Source: Clostridia bacterium (GTDB lineage Bacteria; Bacillota; Clostridia; Oscillospirales; CAG-272). From it: a DNA stretch of 59,880 nucleotides. The translations under genes were made by a program, and so were the position numbers. Every line of letters starts with the position of its first letter. Within the stretch, counting starts at the first letter, position 1. The notes beneath the pieces were generated by a model. The model did not search any database, was not told the DNA's origin, and was given only the letters and a program-made list of their open reading frames with translations. This document shows, in pieces, positions 16,238-23,995 of this stretch. The stretch lies in the NCBI GenBank assembly GCA_017461945.1, contig JAFTSB010000025.1, positions 1-59,880 on the forward strand, read 5' to 3'.

Positions 16238-16266
16238 TTGACAAGTGCCAGCGGATGTGTTAAGAT
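16238..16266 (+). promoter_or_regulatory. Promoter of the dapA lysine-riboswitch transcript
   Basis: TTGACA (16238-16243), a 17-bp spacer and TAAGAT (16261-16266) put transcription start about 30 nt before the riboswitch. A 9-bp inverted repeat (ACATCCGCT 16211-16219 and AGCGGATGT 16250-16258) brackets the -35. Confidence 0.8.
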
Positions 16267-16303
16267 AATTGTGACATAAAAAGTCGGAAAAACATAATAT
16301 CAT

Positions 16304-16465
16304 GATAGAGGCGCACATTGTGACCTCATCGGGGTAAGGTCGCCGCGACCGTTCGAGCCCCCATGGGAGCGCAACGTGCCGAAGCGGATACACGCGGAGG
16401 GTATTTTGCTGGTTCACACGGTTCAAAGCTGTGGAACTGTCGTCAGTATTGATGGAGAGCTATCT
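16304..16465 (+). promoter_or_regulatory. Lysine riboswitch (L box)
   Basis: The closing stem pairs GATAG (16304-16308) with CTATC just before 16465. Conserved core elements appear in order: AGAGGCGC, GCCGAAG (about 16378-16384), CTGG, ACTGTC and GGAGAGCTATC. It lies in the 389-nt space between queA and dapA, followed by an intrinsic terminator. Lysine binding should favour termination and so lower dapA-dapB transcription. Confidence 0.93.
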
Positions 16466-16516
16466 GTATGTTGCCAAGCGGCCCCACGGTGTCTGCTTAT
16501 ATTATAGTACAACTAC

Positions 16517-16543
16517 GGCTGGTTTTCAACCGGTTTTTTTATT
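16517..16543 (+). terminator. Riboswitch expression-platform terminator
   Basis: The stem CTGGTT/AACCGG, extended by G-U pairs, has a UUC loop and is followed by seven T residues. It lies 50 nt after the aptamer and about 40 nt before the dapA start. Confidence 0.8.
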
Positions 16544-16585
16544 TTCCCCAGAAATCTCATACTCGTCCTGAAAGGAAGTTGTACC

Positions 16586-17482
16586 ATGAGCAAGCTGAAA
16601 AACAGTATTTTTGAAGGAGCGGCCACCGCTCTGATCACACCTTTTGAAAACGGCAAGATCGATTACACCCGGCTGCGCGCGCTGATCGAAAGTCAGATCG
16701 CCGGGGGCATTGATGCCCTTGTCATTGCCGGCACTACCGGTGAAGCTGCCACACTTGACCACGAGGAGCATTGTGAGCTGCTGAAGCGATCGGTGGAGAT
16801 GGTTGCAGGGCGTGTACCCGTCATTGCAGGCACCGGCTCCAATGACACCGCCTATGGCATTGAGCTTTCCAAATATGCCTGCGAGGTGGGGTGCGATGCC
16901 CTGCTGTTGGTCACCCCCTATTACAACAAGGCCACCCCCAAGGGTCTGATCCAAAGCTTTTTGGCCACGGCCGAGGCCACCGACAAGCCCATCATTCTTT
17001 ACAACGTGCCCTCCCGCACGGGCGTGAACATCACCCTGCCCGTGTACAAGGAGCTGGCCAAGCACGAGCGCATTGTGGCCGTAAAGGAGGCCTCGGGAAA
17101 CCTTTCTGCCATTGCCGAGTTGTTTGCTGAGTGCGGCGATGCGCTGGATATTTACTCCGGTAACGACGACCAGATCGTACCTATCATGTCCCTTGGCGGC
17201 AAGGGTGTGATCTCGGTGTTCTCCGGCATTCTGCCCCGCGAGACCCACGAGCTTTGCACCGCCTGCCTTGCGGGTGATTTCAAGACCGCTGCCAAGCTGC
17301 AGCTGAAATACCTCAAGCTGATGAACACGCTGTTCTGCGAGGTCAATCCCATCCCCGTGAAAACCGCCTCGGCTCTGCTGGGCCTTTGCACCGAGGAAAT
17401 CCGCTTGCCCCTGTCGCAAATGGATGAGACCAATCTGCAAAAGCTGAAGGCTGTTATGGTCGAATACGGACTTTTGAAATAA
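16586..17482 (+). CDS. dapA: 4-hydroxy-tetrahydrodipicolinate synthase
   Basis: A 298-residue TIM-barrel aldolase that condenses pyruvate with aspartate semialdehyde, the first committed step toward diaminopimelate and lysine. The Schiff-base lysine is K167 in VAVKEASG, the catalytic tyrosine is Y139 in LYNVPSRTG, and GTTGEAATL forms the pyruvate-binding loop. A GAAAGGAAGTTGTACC leader sets the start. It is controlled by the upstream lysine riboswitch and followed by dapB after 22 nt. Confidence 0.97.
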   Translation: MSKLKNSIFEGAATALITPFENGKIDYTRLRALIESQIAGGIDALVIAGTTGEAATLDHEEHCELLKRSVEMVAGRVPVIAGTGSNDTAYGIELSKYACEVGCDALLLVTPYYNKATPKGLIQSFLATAEATDKPIILYNVPSRTGVNITLPVYKELAKHERIVAVKEASGNLSAIAELFAECGDALDIYSGNDDQIVPIMSLGGKGVISVFSGILPRETHELCTACLAGDFKTAAKLQLKYLKLMNTLFCEVNPIPVKTASALLGLCTEEIRLPLSQMDETNLQKLKAVMVEYGLLK

Positions 17483-17504
17483 GTTCCCGAAAGGAAGTTA
17501 AAAA

Positions 17505-18254
17505 ATGCTGAACATTATGCTCTGCGGCTGTGGCGGCAGAATGGGTGCGGCAGTCGTTGCCGCCGCCAAAGAGGCCGGCGATCACATTGTGGCCGGCGTG
17601 GATATCAACCCCGCCGCTGACAGTCCCTTCCCCATTTTCACCTCTCCCGAGGAATTTCCGGGCAAGACTGATGTCATCGTGGATTTTTCGCATCACAGCG
17701 CCCTGACGGGGCTTTTGGCATATGCCACCCGCACCGCCACTCCGCTGATCGTTTGCACCACCGGCCACACCGAGGAGGAACTGACCCGGATGAAGCAGGC
17801 CGCCAAGGAAGTCGCCATCTTCTTTTCCCGTAATATGTCTCTTGGCATCAATCTGCTGATCTCGCTTTGCCGCCGCGCTGCGGCAACGCTGGGAGATGGC
17901 TTTGATATTGAAATCATTGAAAAGCACCACAACAAAAAGCTGGATGCCCCCAGCGGCACGGCGCTGATGATCGCCGATGCCATCAGCGAGGGGCAGGAGC
18001 ATCCCTACGTTTACGATCGCCACACCGAGCGTCGCGCCCGTACCAAGGGTGAGATCGGCCTGCACGCCGTGCGCGGTGGCACCATTGTGGGAGAGCATGA
18101 GGTCCTTTTCTGCGGCAAGGATGAGGTCATCACGCTGTCGCACAGCGCCTCCTCCCGTGAGGTCTTCGCCACAGGTGCTATCCGCGCCGCCCACTTTATG
18201 CAGGGCAAGGGTGCAGGACTTTACAGCATGGACGACGTGGTGGGGGCACTTTAA
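17505..18254 (+). CDS. dapB: 4-hydroxy-tetrahydrodipicolinate reductase
   Basis: A 249-residue NAD(P)H-dependent reductase, the second step of the pathway. The N-terminal dinucleotide motif is GCGGRMG, and the signature IEKHHNKKLDAPSGT (about 138-152) contains the catalytic histidine and lysine. It is co-transcribed with dapA under the lysine riboswitch. The pathway feeds peptidoglycan as well as lysine; the later dap genes are not in the window. Confidence 0.96.
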   Translation: MLNIMLCGCGGRMGAAVVAAAKEAGDHIVAGVDINPAADSPFPIFTSPEEFPGKTDVIVDFSHHSALTGLLAYATRTATPLIVCTTGHTEEELTRMKQAAKEVAIFFSRNMSLGINLLISLCRRAAATLGDGFDIEIIEKHHNKKLDAPSGTALMIADAISEGQEHPYVYDRHTERRARTKGEIGLHAVRGGTIVGEHEVLFCGKDEVITLSHSASSREVFATGAIRAAHFMQGKGAGLYSMDDVVGAL

Positions 18255-18282
18255 AGCTGCAGACAACTGCTTTTGGAACTGC

Positions 18283-18323
18283 AAAAAACCGCGACATTTC
18301 TTGTGAAATGTCGCGGTTTTTTT
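18283..18323. terminator. Bidirectional terminator between dapB and the phosphodiesterase gene
   Basis: The stem ACCGCGACATTTC/GAAATGTCGCGGT has a four-base loop, with A-run and T-run on either side. The leftward gene ends within the T-run. Confidence 0.9.
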
Positions 18324-19173
18324 AATACGTGTTGTGATTTTCGTGTTTTTCGGGGACAAACCCCTCGAAGATAGGATAGGTGTGGTTTGCCATATACTGC
18401 CGGTAGGCAGCAGGATCGCGCACCGTGTAAACAAAGGAGGCGGCGTCAAACCATTTCAGCCCCACGCGCAAAGCAACACGGCGAGGATGGTGACCGTCCC
18501 ATGCATGAAAGGCCGGGCGGCACAAGAAGGTAAGCCACAGGGCGGAAAGGGCAAAATTCAGCAGCCGATTGCCCTTACGCTTTTCCTTGATCAGATCGGT
18601 AGAAAGCAGACCGATCACCGTGTTCGGCGCTTGCTTGCGCACGGCGCGCAGCAGCAAGGGATTAAAGGATTCCATACACCAAGGCCCGTCATAGCTCTGC
18701 AGCAGCTCCAGCACCTTGGGCACCAGCGCGGTGTTGCCGCTCTCGCCCTTCAGCTCGATCAAAAGGGACACGCGACCACCCACCGTTTCCAGTACCTGCC
18801 GGAAGGTGGGAATGCATTGATCGGTTACGCCGCAAAGCGGCATTTGGGTCAGTTCTGCGGCGGTATGCTCGATCACCTTACCCGGGCGAGCGCAAACGCG
18901 ATCCAGGGTATAATCGTGAAATACCATCACCTCGCCATCGGCGGAAAGCTGCACATCCAGCTCAATACCAAAGCCGGCCTGTACCGCGGCGGCGAAGGCC
19001 GAGAGCGAATTTTCGGGTCGCTCCCCGTTCCAAAGACCGCGATGCGCATAGGAGCAAAGAAAGGGTTGGATATCCTTTTTACGGGCACGTGGTGCGATCA
19101 AAAAGAGCCAAAGTGCAAAAAGCACGGCAACGGTGGCAGAAATTGCGATCAAAACGATGCACCAGGGGGCCAT
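18322..19173 (-). CDS. Glycerophosphodiester phosphodiesterase, membrane-anchored
   Basis: A 283-residue GDPD-family enzyme that would cleave glycerophosphodiesters to glycerol 3-phosphate and an alcohol. One N-terminal membrane segment (about 4-27) precedes the domain. Active-site residues are visible: H44 (AHRGLW), E71 and D73 (IELDVQ), and H86 (FHDYTL). The ATG shares one base with the stop of the MFS gene (TGATG), so the two are coupled. A link between the transporter's substrate and this enzyme is suggested by the coupling but not shown. Confidence 0.9.
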   Translation of the reverse strand: MAPWCIVLIAISATVAVLFALWLFLIAPRARKKDIQPFLCSYAHRGLWNGERPENSLSAFAAAVQAGFGIELDVQLSADGEVMVFHDYTLDRVCARPGKVIEHTAAELTQMPLCGVTDQCIPTFRQVLETVGGRVSLLIELKGESGNTALVPKVLELLQSYDGPWCMESFNPLLLRAVRKQAPNTVIGLLSTDLIKEKRKGNRLLNFALSALWLTFLCRPAFHAWDGHHPRRVALRVGLKWFDAASFVYTVRDPAAYRQYMANHTYPIFEGFVPEKHENHNTY

Positions 19174-20762
19174 CAGTCATCCCCTCCCCCGGCGGCATCC
19201 AGAGCCACCTGTACTGCATCGGGCTTGGAGTCACCGTGGCGCACAAAGAACATTGTCACAAAGGCCAAAGCTACAAATACGGTAGCATAGGGGAACAGAG
19301 TGCGGAAGTTGATATCCAGGAACACGCCGGAAAGAATCGGGGTCAACACCTGCGCCGCCATGCTGGCTGTGTAATAAAAGCCGGTATATTTACCCACATT
19401 GCTGCCGCGAGAAAGCTCCACCACCATAGGATAGGAATTGACATTGATAGTCGCCCAGCCAATGCCGGCCATGGCAAACAGCAGCGGCATCAGGATCTGC
19501 TTGACCCCGTTGGGGCTATCTGCACTAAGGAAAGAGGCAAAAAAGAAGGAAACGCCAAGGATCACCACGCCGCCAAGGATCATTTTCTTGCGCCCCAGCT
19601 TGGAGGAAAGCATTCCCACGGGCAGATAGGCGATGATGGCAGCAGCCTGCGCGATCAGAAGGGTGGTATTGTAATCCACGTTCAGCACCGTGCTGGCATA
19701 TACCGAATACTTACTGGTCACAGCATTGTAACCCATAAACCAGAAAACCACAGAGGCAAGGATCAAAAACAGCGAAATCCGCTCGCCGCGGGAGAGCTTG
19801 CGCTCCTCGGTGCCCCCCTGCTCCTCTGTAGGAGCATCCAACCCAAGGCGCTGGCTTTCCTTCTGCATTTCGGCAGCCCACTTGGGCTCGCGCACCTTCC
19901 AGAGGAACACAGCCAGGCCCACCAGCATGATGCCCGCCACAATGGCAAAAAAGGTGGTATAGCCCATCAGCGCGTTTTGCGTTTTTCCCGTACCGAATAC
20001 GGTACCCAACAGCAGCACCAAAATACCGCCTGCGGTACCCATCAGGTTGATCACCGCATTGGCCTTGGAGCGCAGAGGCTTAACGGTCACATCGGGCATC
20101 AAGGCAACGGCCGGCGAGCGGAAGCTGCCCATTGCGATCAGCGTGAGGAACAAAAGTACCATAAAAATGACCAACGGTACGGCGTTTTTGGCCGTAGCAC
20201 GGGCGGCATAGGCTTGTCTTGCCGGCACCACCACGTTGGAATACTCCGGATTGGTAGCCGTCTTGCCGTTCTCATCGGTCACCTGCATGGGGATGGCGGT
20301 GAACGCCTCCTTGGAGATCAGCTCCTGCAAGGGCTTTTTGCCTGCCAGCAGGTCATCCGAGCGCCAATCGTTGACCGAAGGGTTCTCCTCCCAGATGGTG
20401 CCCAGCGCCTCGGTATAAGCCTCACCCTCGGTAGCGGTCACCGATTCGATGTTTTTCAGCTGTGCCGCATCGGGGATGGACAGCGTGACCAGCAGCACGG
20501 CGGCGCATACGGCGCCAATGACAATAAAGGGAGTGCGACGACCGAATTTGCTGTTGACCTTATCGGAAACGGCACCGAAAACAGGCAGCAGAAACAGTGC
20601 AAACACGTTATCCAGCGCCATAATAGCGCCGGACCAGGCCTGTGGCAGACCGAATTTATCGGTCAGGATCTTGGGAACAATGGTATCATAGGCTTGCCAG
20701 AATGCAGTAATCAAGAAAAAAGCAAAGCCGACAAATATGACGCGCTTATAATTCAATTTCAT
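19173..20762 (-). CDS. MFS transporter with a large loop insertion
   Basis: A 529-residue secondary transporter with about twelve membrane segments, resembling the SLC45/GPH-type sugar:cation symporters. The loop after segment 2 carries GAVSDKVNSKFGRR, the usual MFS signature position. Between the third and fourth segments lies a polar insertion of about 95 residues (100-195), rich in acidic and Gln/Asn residues. AAAGGAGGG sets the start, which overlaps the NUDIX stop by 4 nt. The substrate is unknown; sugars or glycerophosphodiesters are possible. Confidence 0.85.
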   Translation of the reverse strand: MKLNYKRVIFVGFAFFLITAFWQAYDTIVPKILTDKFGLPQAWSGAIMALDNVFALFLLPVFGAVSDKVNSKFGRRTPFIVIGAVCAAVLLVTLSIPDAAQLKNIESVTATEGEAYTEALGTIWEENPSVNDWRSDDLLAGKKPLQELISKEAFTAIPMQVTDENGKTATNPEYSNVVVPARQAYAARATAKNAVPLVIFMVLLFLTLIAMGSFRSPAVALMPDVTVKPLRSKANAVINLMGTAGGILVLLLGTVFGTGKTQNALMGYTTFFAIVAGIMLVGLAVFLWKVREPKWAAEMQKESQRLGLDAPTEEQGGTEERKLSRGERISLFLILASVVFWFMGYNAVTSKYSVYASTVLNVDYNTTLLIAQAAAIIAYLPVGMLSSKLGRKKMILGGVVILGVSFFFASFLSADSPNGVKQILMPLLFAMAGIGWATINVNSYPMVVELSRGSNVGKYTGFYYTASMAAQVLTPILSGVFLDINFRTLFPYATVFVALAFVTMFFVRHGDSKPDAVQVALDAAGGGDD

Positions 20763-21313
20763 TGTATTTTGCCCTCCTTTTGGAGCATAGCGTGAACACG
20801 GAGCACGGCAAGCTGCGTCTTGCCATCGGGCAGCTCGCCCGCAAGTGCCTTTTCAACGGCCTCCTGTAACGGCATCTGAAAGACCTCCAGGAACTCGTCC
20901 TCGTCCAGCTTTTGCTCCCGGAAGGTCAATCCTCTTGCCAAAAACATGCGGATCCGCTCGCCAAAAATGGCAGGCGAGCCCAAATAATCCCCCAAATATA
21001 CGATCTCGCGGGGGACGATACCGGTCTCCTCCTGCAGCTCACGGAGCGCCGCCAGCGTGGGATCCTCGTCGGGGCTATCCAGTTTTCCCGCCGGGATCTC
21101 GGTCAAGATTTCGTCAAACGGATAGCGATATTGACGCTCCAGCACCACCTGACCGTCGTCTGTCAGGGGCAGGATGCACACCGCACCCACGTGCCGCACG
21201 TATTCCCGTGTGGCAGGTCTGCCATTGGGCAGCTCTACCTCATCCTCATACAGTTTCACCACTTTCCCGTCATAAATCAGCTTTGACGAGATGGTTTTTT
21301 CTTCCAAACGCAT
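20759..21313 (-). CDS. NUDIX hydrolase, ADP-ribose pyrophosphatase type
   Basis: A 184-residue NUDIX hydrolase of the NudF/ADPRase group, which splits ADP-ribose into AMP and ribose 5-phosphate. The Nudix box begins at GKLDSPDEDP and ends in RELQEETG, with the metal-binding glutamates in place. The N-terminal strands with REYVRHVGAV match the dimerising domain of ADPRases. It is the first gene of a three-gene overlapping operon with the MFS and GDPD genes. Confidence 0.92.
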   Translation of the reverse strand: MRLEEKTISSKLIYDGKVVKLYEDEVELPNGRPATREYVRHVGAVCILPLTDDGQVVLERQYRYPFDEILTEIPAGKLDSPDEDPTLAALRELQEETGIVPREIVYLGDYLGSPAIFGERIRMFLARGLTFREQKLDEDEFLEVFQMPLQEAVEKALAGELPDGKTQLAVLRVHAMLQKEGKIQ

Positions 21314-21346
21314 AGCAGCCTCCCTTGGTGTGTTGTGTTCTCTTAC

Positions 21347-21375
21347 AGTATACCCGAAAAGCCGGGAATTGTAAA
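21347..21375 (-). promoter_or_regulatory. Promoter of the NUDIX-MFS-GDPD operon
   Basis: On the minus strand, TTTACA (21370-21375) and TATACT (21347-21352) are separated by 17 bp, with a GGGAGG site before the ATG. Confidence 0.75.
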
Positions 21376-21387
21376 GTCATTCCAAGC

Positions 21388-21417
21388 AAAAAAACGCGCC
21401 GATGGAGCCATCGGCGC
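21388..21417 (-). terminator. Terminator of recA-recX
   Basis: The 10-bp stem GCGCCGATGG/CCATCGGCGC is followed in the leftward direction by seven U residues, just after the recX stop. Confidence 0.85.
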
Positions 21418-21422
21418 ACTTT

Positions 21423-22058
21423 TTATGACAGTTTTTCCATAGCATGGCGGATCTCGCCGGCAGAATACCCATAGCGAGTCAAGGCCGCAAACAGCTTTTG
21501 CGCCTCCTTGGCATCGGTGGGTATGGGCATACGACGCTTGGAGATTAGCTGGGCACAGCGCGCCGCACCGTCCTCTGAACGCAGTCGCGCCGCGGCGTAT
21601 TTGAGAGCGCCTCCGCCATACCCCTTGGCAGAAAGATCGGCCAGGATGCGGCGATCCCCCCACAGCTTGGCAAGTCCCTTCTCCGCTTCACGAAGGGCTC
21701 CTTCTTCTTCCTTTAAATAGCCCTTTTCGGCAAGCTCCTCCACGGCAATGGCGGCCACCTCCCGGCGAATGCCGCGCATGCACAGCTTTTCGCAAAGGTG
21801 CCGCCGTGACGAGCCGTTGGCCCCCAGTGCCCGCAATCCTGCGGCAATGGCATCGGAGATGGCAGCCTCGTGCTTTAGCACCTCATACTGCTCCTCGTCA
21901 ATGGGGCCTACTCGCGGAAGGCGCTCCAAGCGCGCCGAAAGAATCGCCAGCAGCTCGCGGCGTGCTTCGCCCTGCTCCTCTACAACGACCTCGATCAAAA
22001 GACGCGCGCCGCCCTCGGCGGCGCGTATCGTGCAGATACGGATGCTCAAATCATTCAC
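21423..22058 (-). CDS. recX: Regulatory protein RecX
   Basis: A 211-residue helical protein made of repeated three-helix RecX units ([14 protein letters not shown], then [14 protein letters not shown], then [12 protein letters not shown]). RecX binds RecA filaments and limits strand exchange. The start is probably GTG at 22058, giving an 8-nt overlap with the recA end; the ATG inside the overlap is out of frame. Co-transcription with recA keeps the pair in balance. Confidence 0.9.
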   Translation of the reverse strand: MNDLSIRICTIRAAEGGARLLIEVVVEEQGEARRELLAILSARLERLPRVGPIDEEQYEVLKHEAAISDAIAAGLRALGANGSSRRHLCEKLCMRGIRREVAAIAVEELAEKGYLKEEEGALREAEKGLAKLWGDRRILADLSAKGYGGGALKYAAARLRSEDGAARCAQLISKRRMPIPTDAKEAQKLFAALTRYGYSAGEIRHAMEKLS

Positions 22059-23178
22059 CGTCGTCGCCCAGCTTCAGAGCGCGCAGATCAAAATCATCCT
22101 CATCCTCGTCCTCGACATCAAAGGTCTCCTCGGTGGTCTCCAGCTGATCAGACATAGCGCGCACCTTGGCCTCGATCTCGGCAAACAATGCTTCATCGCT
22201 TTCCAGCATTTTGCGGATATTGTCCTTGCCCTGCCCCAAGCGCTCGCCATTGTAGGAGAACCAAGAGCCGCTCTTCTGGATAACATCCAGCGTAAGACCA
22301 ATGTCCACCAGCTCGCCGGCGCGGGAAATGCCCTTGCCATACAGAATATCAAACTCAGCCACGCGGAAGGGGGGTGCCACCTTGTTTTTGACGATCTTAC
22401 ACTTCACGTGGTTACCGTAAATGTCGTTGCCGTTCTTCAGCTGCTCGGTCTTGCGGACATCAATGCGCACAGAGGCATAGAACTTCAGCGCGCGACCACC
22501 GGTGGTGGTCTCGGGATTGCCATACATCACACCCACCTTCTCGCGAAGCTGGTTGATAAAGATCACCACGGCATTGCTCTTAGAAATAACGGCAGACAGC
22601 TTACGCATTGCCTGGGACATCAGACGCGCCTGCACGCCTACCTGGGACTGACCCATATCGCCCTCGATCTCCTGACGGGGCACCAGTGCAGCCACCGAGT
22701 CGATGACGACCACATCCACGGCACCGGAGCGCACCAGCGCCTCGGTAATATCCAGAGCATCCTCACCGCAATCGGGCTGGGAAACCAGCAGGTTGTTAAT
22801 GTCAACGCCCAAGGCCTTGGCATATACGGGATCCAGCGCGTGCTCGGCGTCGATAAAGGCAGCCTGACCGCCGGTCTTTTGCACCTCGGCCACGATATGC
22901 AGGGCCACAGTGGTCTTACCGGAGGATTCCGGGCCAAAGATCTCAATGATACGGCCGCGGGGCACACCGCCGATGCCCAAGGCTCTGTCCAGAGCAATGG
23001 AGCCGGTATGTACGGCCTGCACCTCCATGTGTGTATTTTCACCCAGCTTCATCACCGTGCCGGCGCCGTAATCGCGCTCCAGCTGCTTGATGGCGGTCTC
23101 CAACGCTTTTTTACGCTCGGCAGCGTCTGCACCTTGGAGAGAAGTAACGGGCTTTTTGGTAGGTCCTGCTTTTGCCAT
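22051..23178 (-). CDS. recA: Recombinase RecA
   Basis: A 375-residue RecA, the strand-exchange ATPase of homologous recombination. The Walker A motif is GPESSGKT, and the Walker B region is [12 protein letters not shown]. The DNA-binding loops include [10 protein letters not shown] and [10 protein letters not shown]. The C-terminus is strongly acidic, as usual. The start at 23178 follows CGAAAGGATGG. The upstream 70-nt frame extension has no ribosome site and contains the promoter. Confidence 0.98.
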   Translation of the reverse strand: MAKAGPTKKPVTSLQGADAAERKKALETAIKQLERDYGAGTVMKLGENTHMEVQAVHTGSIALDRALGIGGVPRGRIIEIFGPESSGKTTVALHIVAEVQKTGGQAAFIDAEHALDPVYAKALGVDINNLLVSQPDCGEDALDITEALVRSGAVDVVVIDSVAALVPRQEIEGDMGQSQVGVQARLMSQAMRKLSAVISKSNAVVIFINQLREKVGVMYGNPETTTGGRALKFYASVRIDVRKTEQLKNGNDIYGNHVKCKIVKNKVAPPFRVAEFDILYGKGISRAGELVDIGLTLDVIQKSGSWFSYNGERLGQGKDNIRKMLESDEALFAEIEAKVRAMSDQLETTEETFDVEDEDEDDFDLRALKLGDDGE

Positions 23179-23218
23179 TTTTATGTTCCATCCTTTCGGT
23201 TTTCGTGTTTCTACGCCT

Positions 23219-23247
23219 ATTATACGCCAACCAAGCCTGTTTGTCAA
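23219..23247 (-). promoter_or_regulatory. recA promoter
   Basis: On the minus strand, consensus TTGACA (23242-23247), a 17-bp spacer and TATAAT (23219-23224). I looked for a Gram-positive LexA box around it and did not see a convincing one. Confidence 0.88.
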
Positions 23248-23426
23248 GGGCTTTTTGAATTATTTTTTCCGAAAGCGGAAAAATATTTTTATTGGTATCT
23301 TTTTTGAAGCCAGCGCTGTACTTTTATTTTTCCGTTAATCGAACAAGAGAACCCTTGCGGCATTATCACACACATATTGCGCCAAAAGGAGCTGCTTGTG
23401 AATCACAAGCACGACATCTGTCAAGC

Positions 23427-23455
23427 AAAAAGGACCGACATCGTCGGTCCTTTTT
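23427..23455. terminator. Terminator after nrdG
   Basis: The stem AGGACCGAC/GTCGGTCCT is flanked by A and T runs. The leftward nrdG gene stops just before it. Confidence 0.88.
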
Positions 23456-23461
23456 ATTGTG

Positions 23462-23989
23462 TTATCGGTCGCTCCACAGAACGATCTCGCCCTGCTCCCG
23501 GGTTTTGTTCATGTCGATCAGGCGCTGATTTTCCGAGCCGCGGAACAGCAATCGGATGTTCTTTTTGGCCAGTACGAAGCGGCCATCCACCAGCACATCC
23601 AGCATCGAAAGCATCTCGTCGGTGACCTCGCAGCGACACCGGCCGGGCAGCTTTCCCGTCAGCTCCTCCAGCGTATAGCCGGAATAGCACCAAATGGTTT
23701 TTTGCGGATACTGTTCCCTGACCCGCTTCAGAAACGGCACCAAGGCCACCTGATTTTGCGGCTCGAAGGGCTCACCACCAAGAAGGCTGAGGCCTGCCAC
23801 ATAATTAGGGGCAAGCGCCTCCAGCAAGGCCTCCTCCATGGCTGCGTCAAAGGGCTGGCCATAGGAAAAATCCCACGCGACCTCATTGAAGCAACCGGGG
23901 CAGCGGTGCGTGCATCCCGAAACAAACAGGGATACACGCACACCCGGGCCATTGGCAATATCTCTTTTTTTAACGGTTGCGTAATTCAT
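23462..23989 (-). CDS. nrdG: Anaerobic ribonucleotide reductase activase
   Basis: A 175-residue radical SAM enzyme that makes the glycyl radical on NrdD. The cluster cysteines are C26, C30 and C33 (GCTHRCPGC), followed by the GGEPF motif. Small size without auxiliary cluster sites is normal for NrdG. It lies 6 nt after the nrdD stop. Confidence 0.95.
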   Translation of the reverse strand: MNYATVKKRDIANGPGVRVSLFVSGCTHRCPGCFNEVAWDFSYGQPFDAAMEEALLEALAPNYVAGLSLLGGEPFEPQNQVALVPFLKRVREQYPQKTIWCYSGYTLEELTGKLPGRCRCEVTDEMLSMLDVLVDGRFVLAKKNIRLLFRGSENQRLIDMNKTREQGEIVLWSDR

Positions 23990-23995
23990 AGGAGC

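Noticed and set aside
16345-16375. GTTCGAGCCC resembling a tRNA T-loop
   Set aside because: It lies inside the lysine riboswitch aptamer and no cloverleaf can be drawn around it.
23320-23360. CGAAC...GAAC as a LexA-type SOS box for recA
   Set aside because: It is not a CGAAC-N4-GTTCG palindrome and lies far upstream of the recA promoter.
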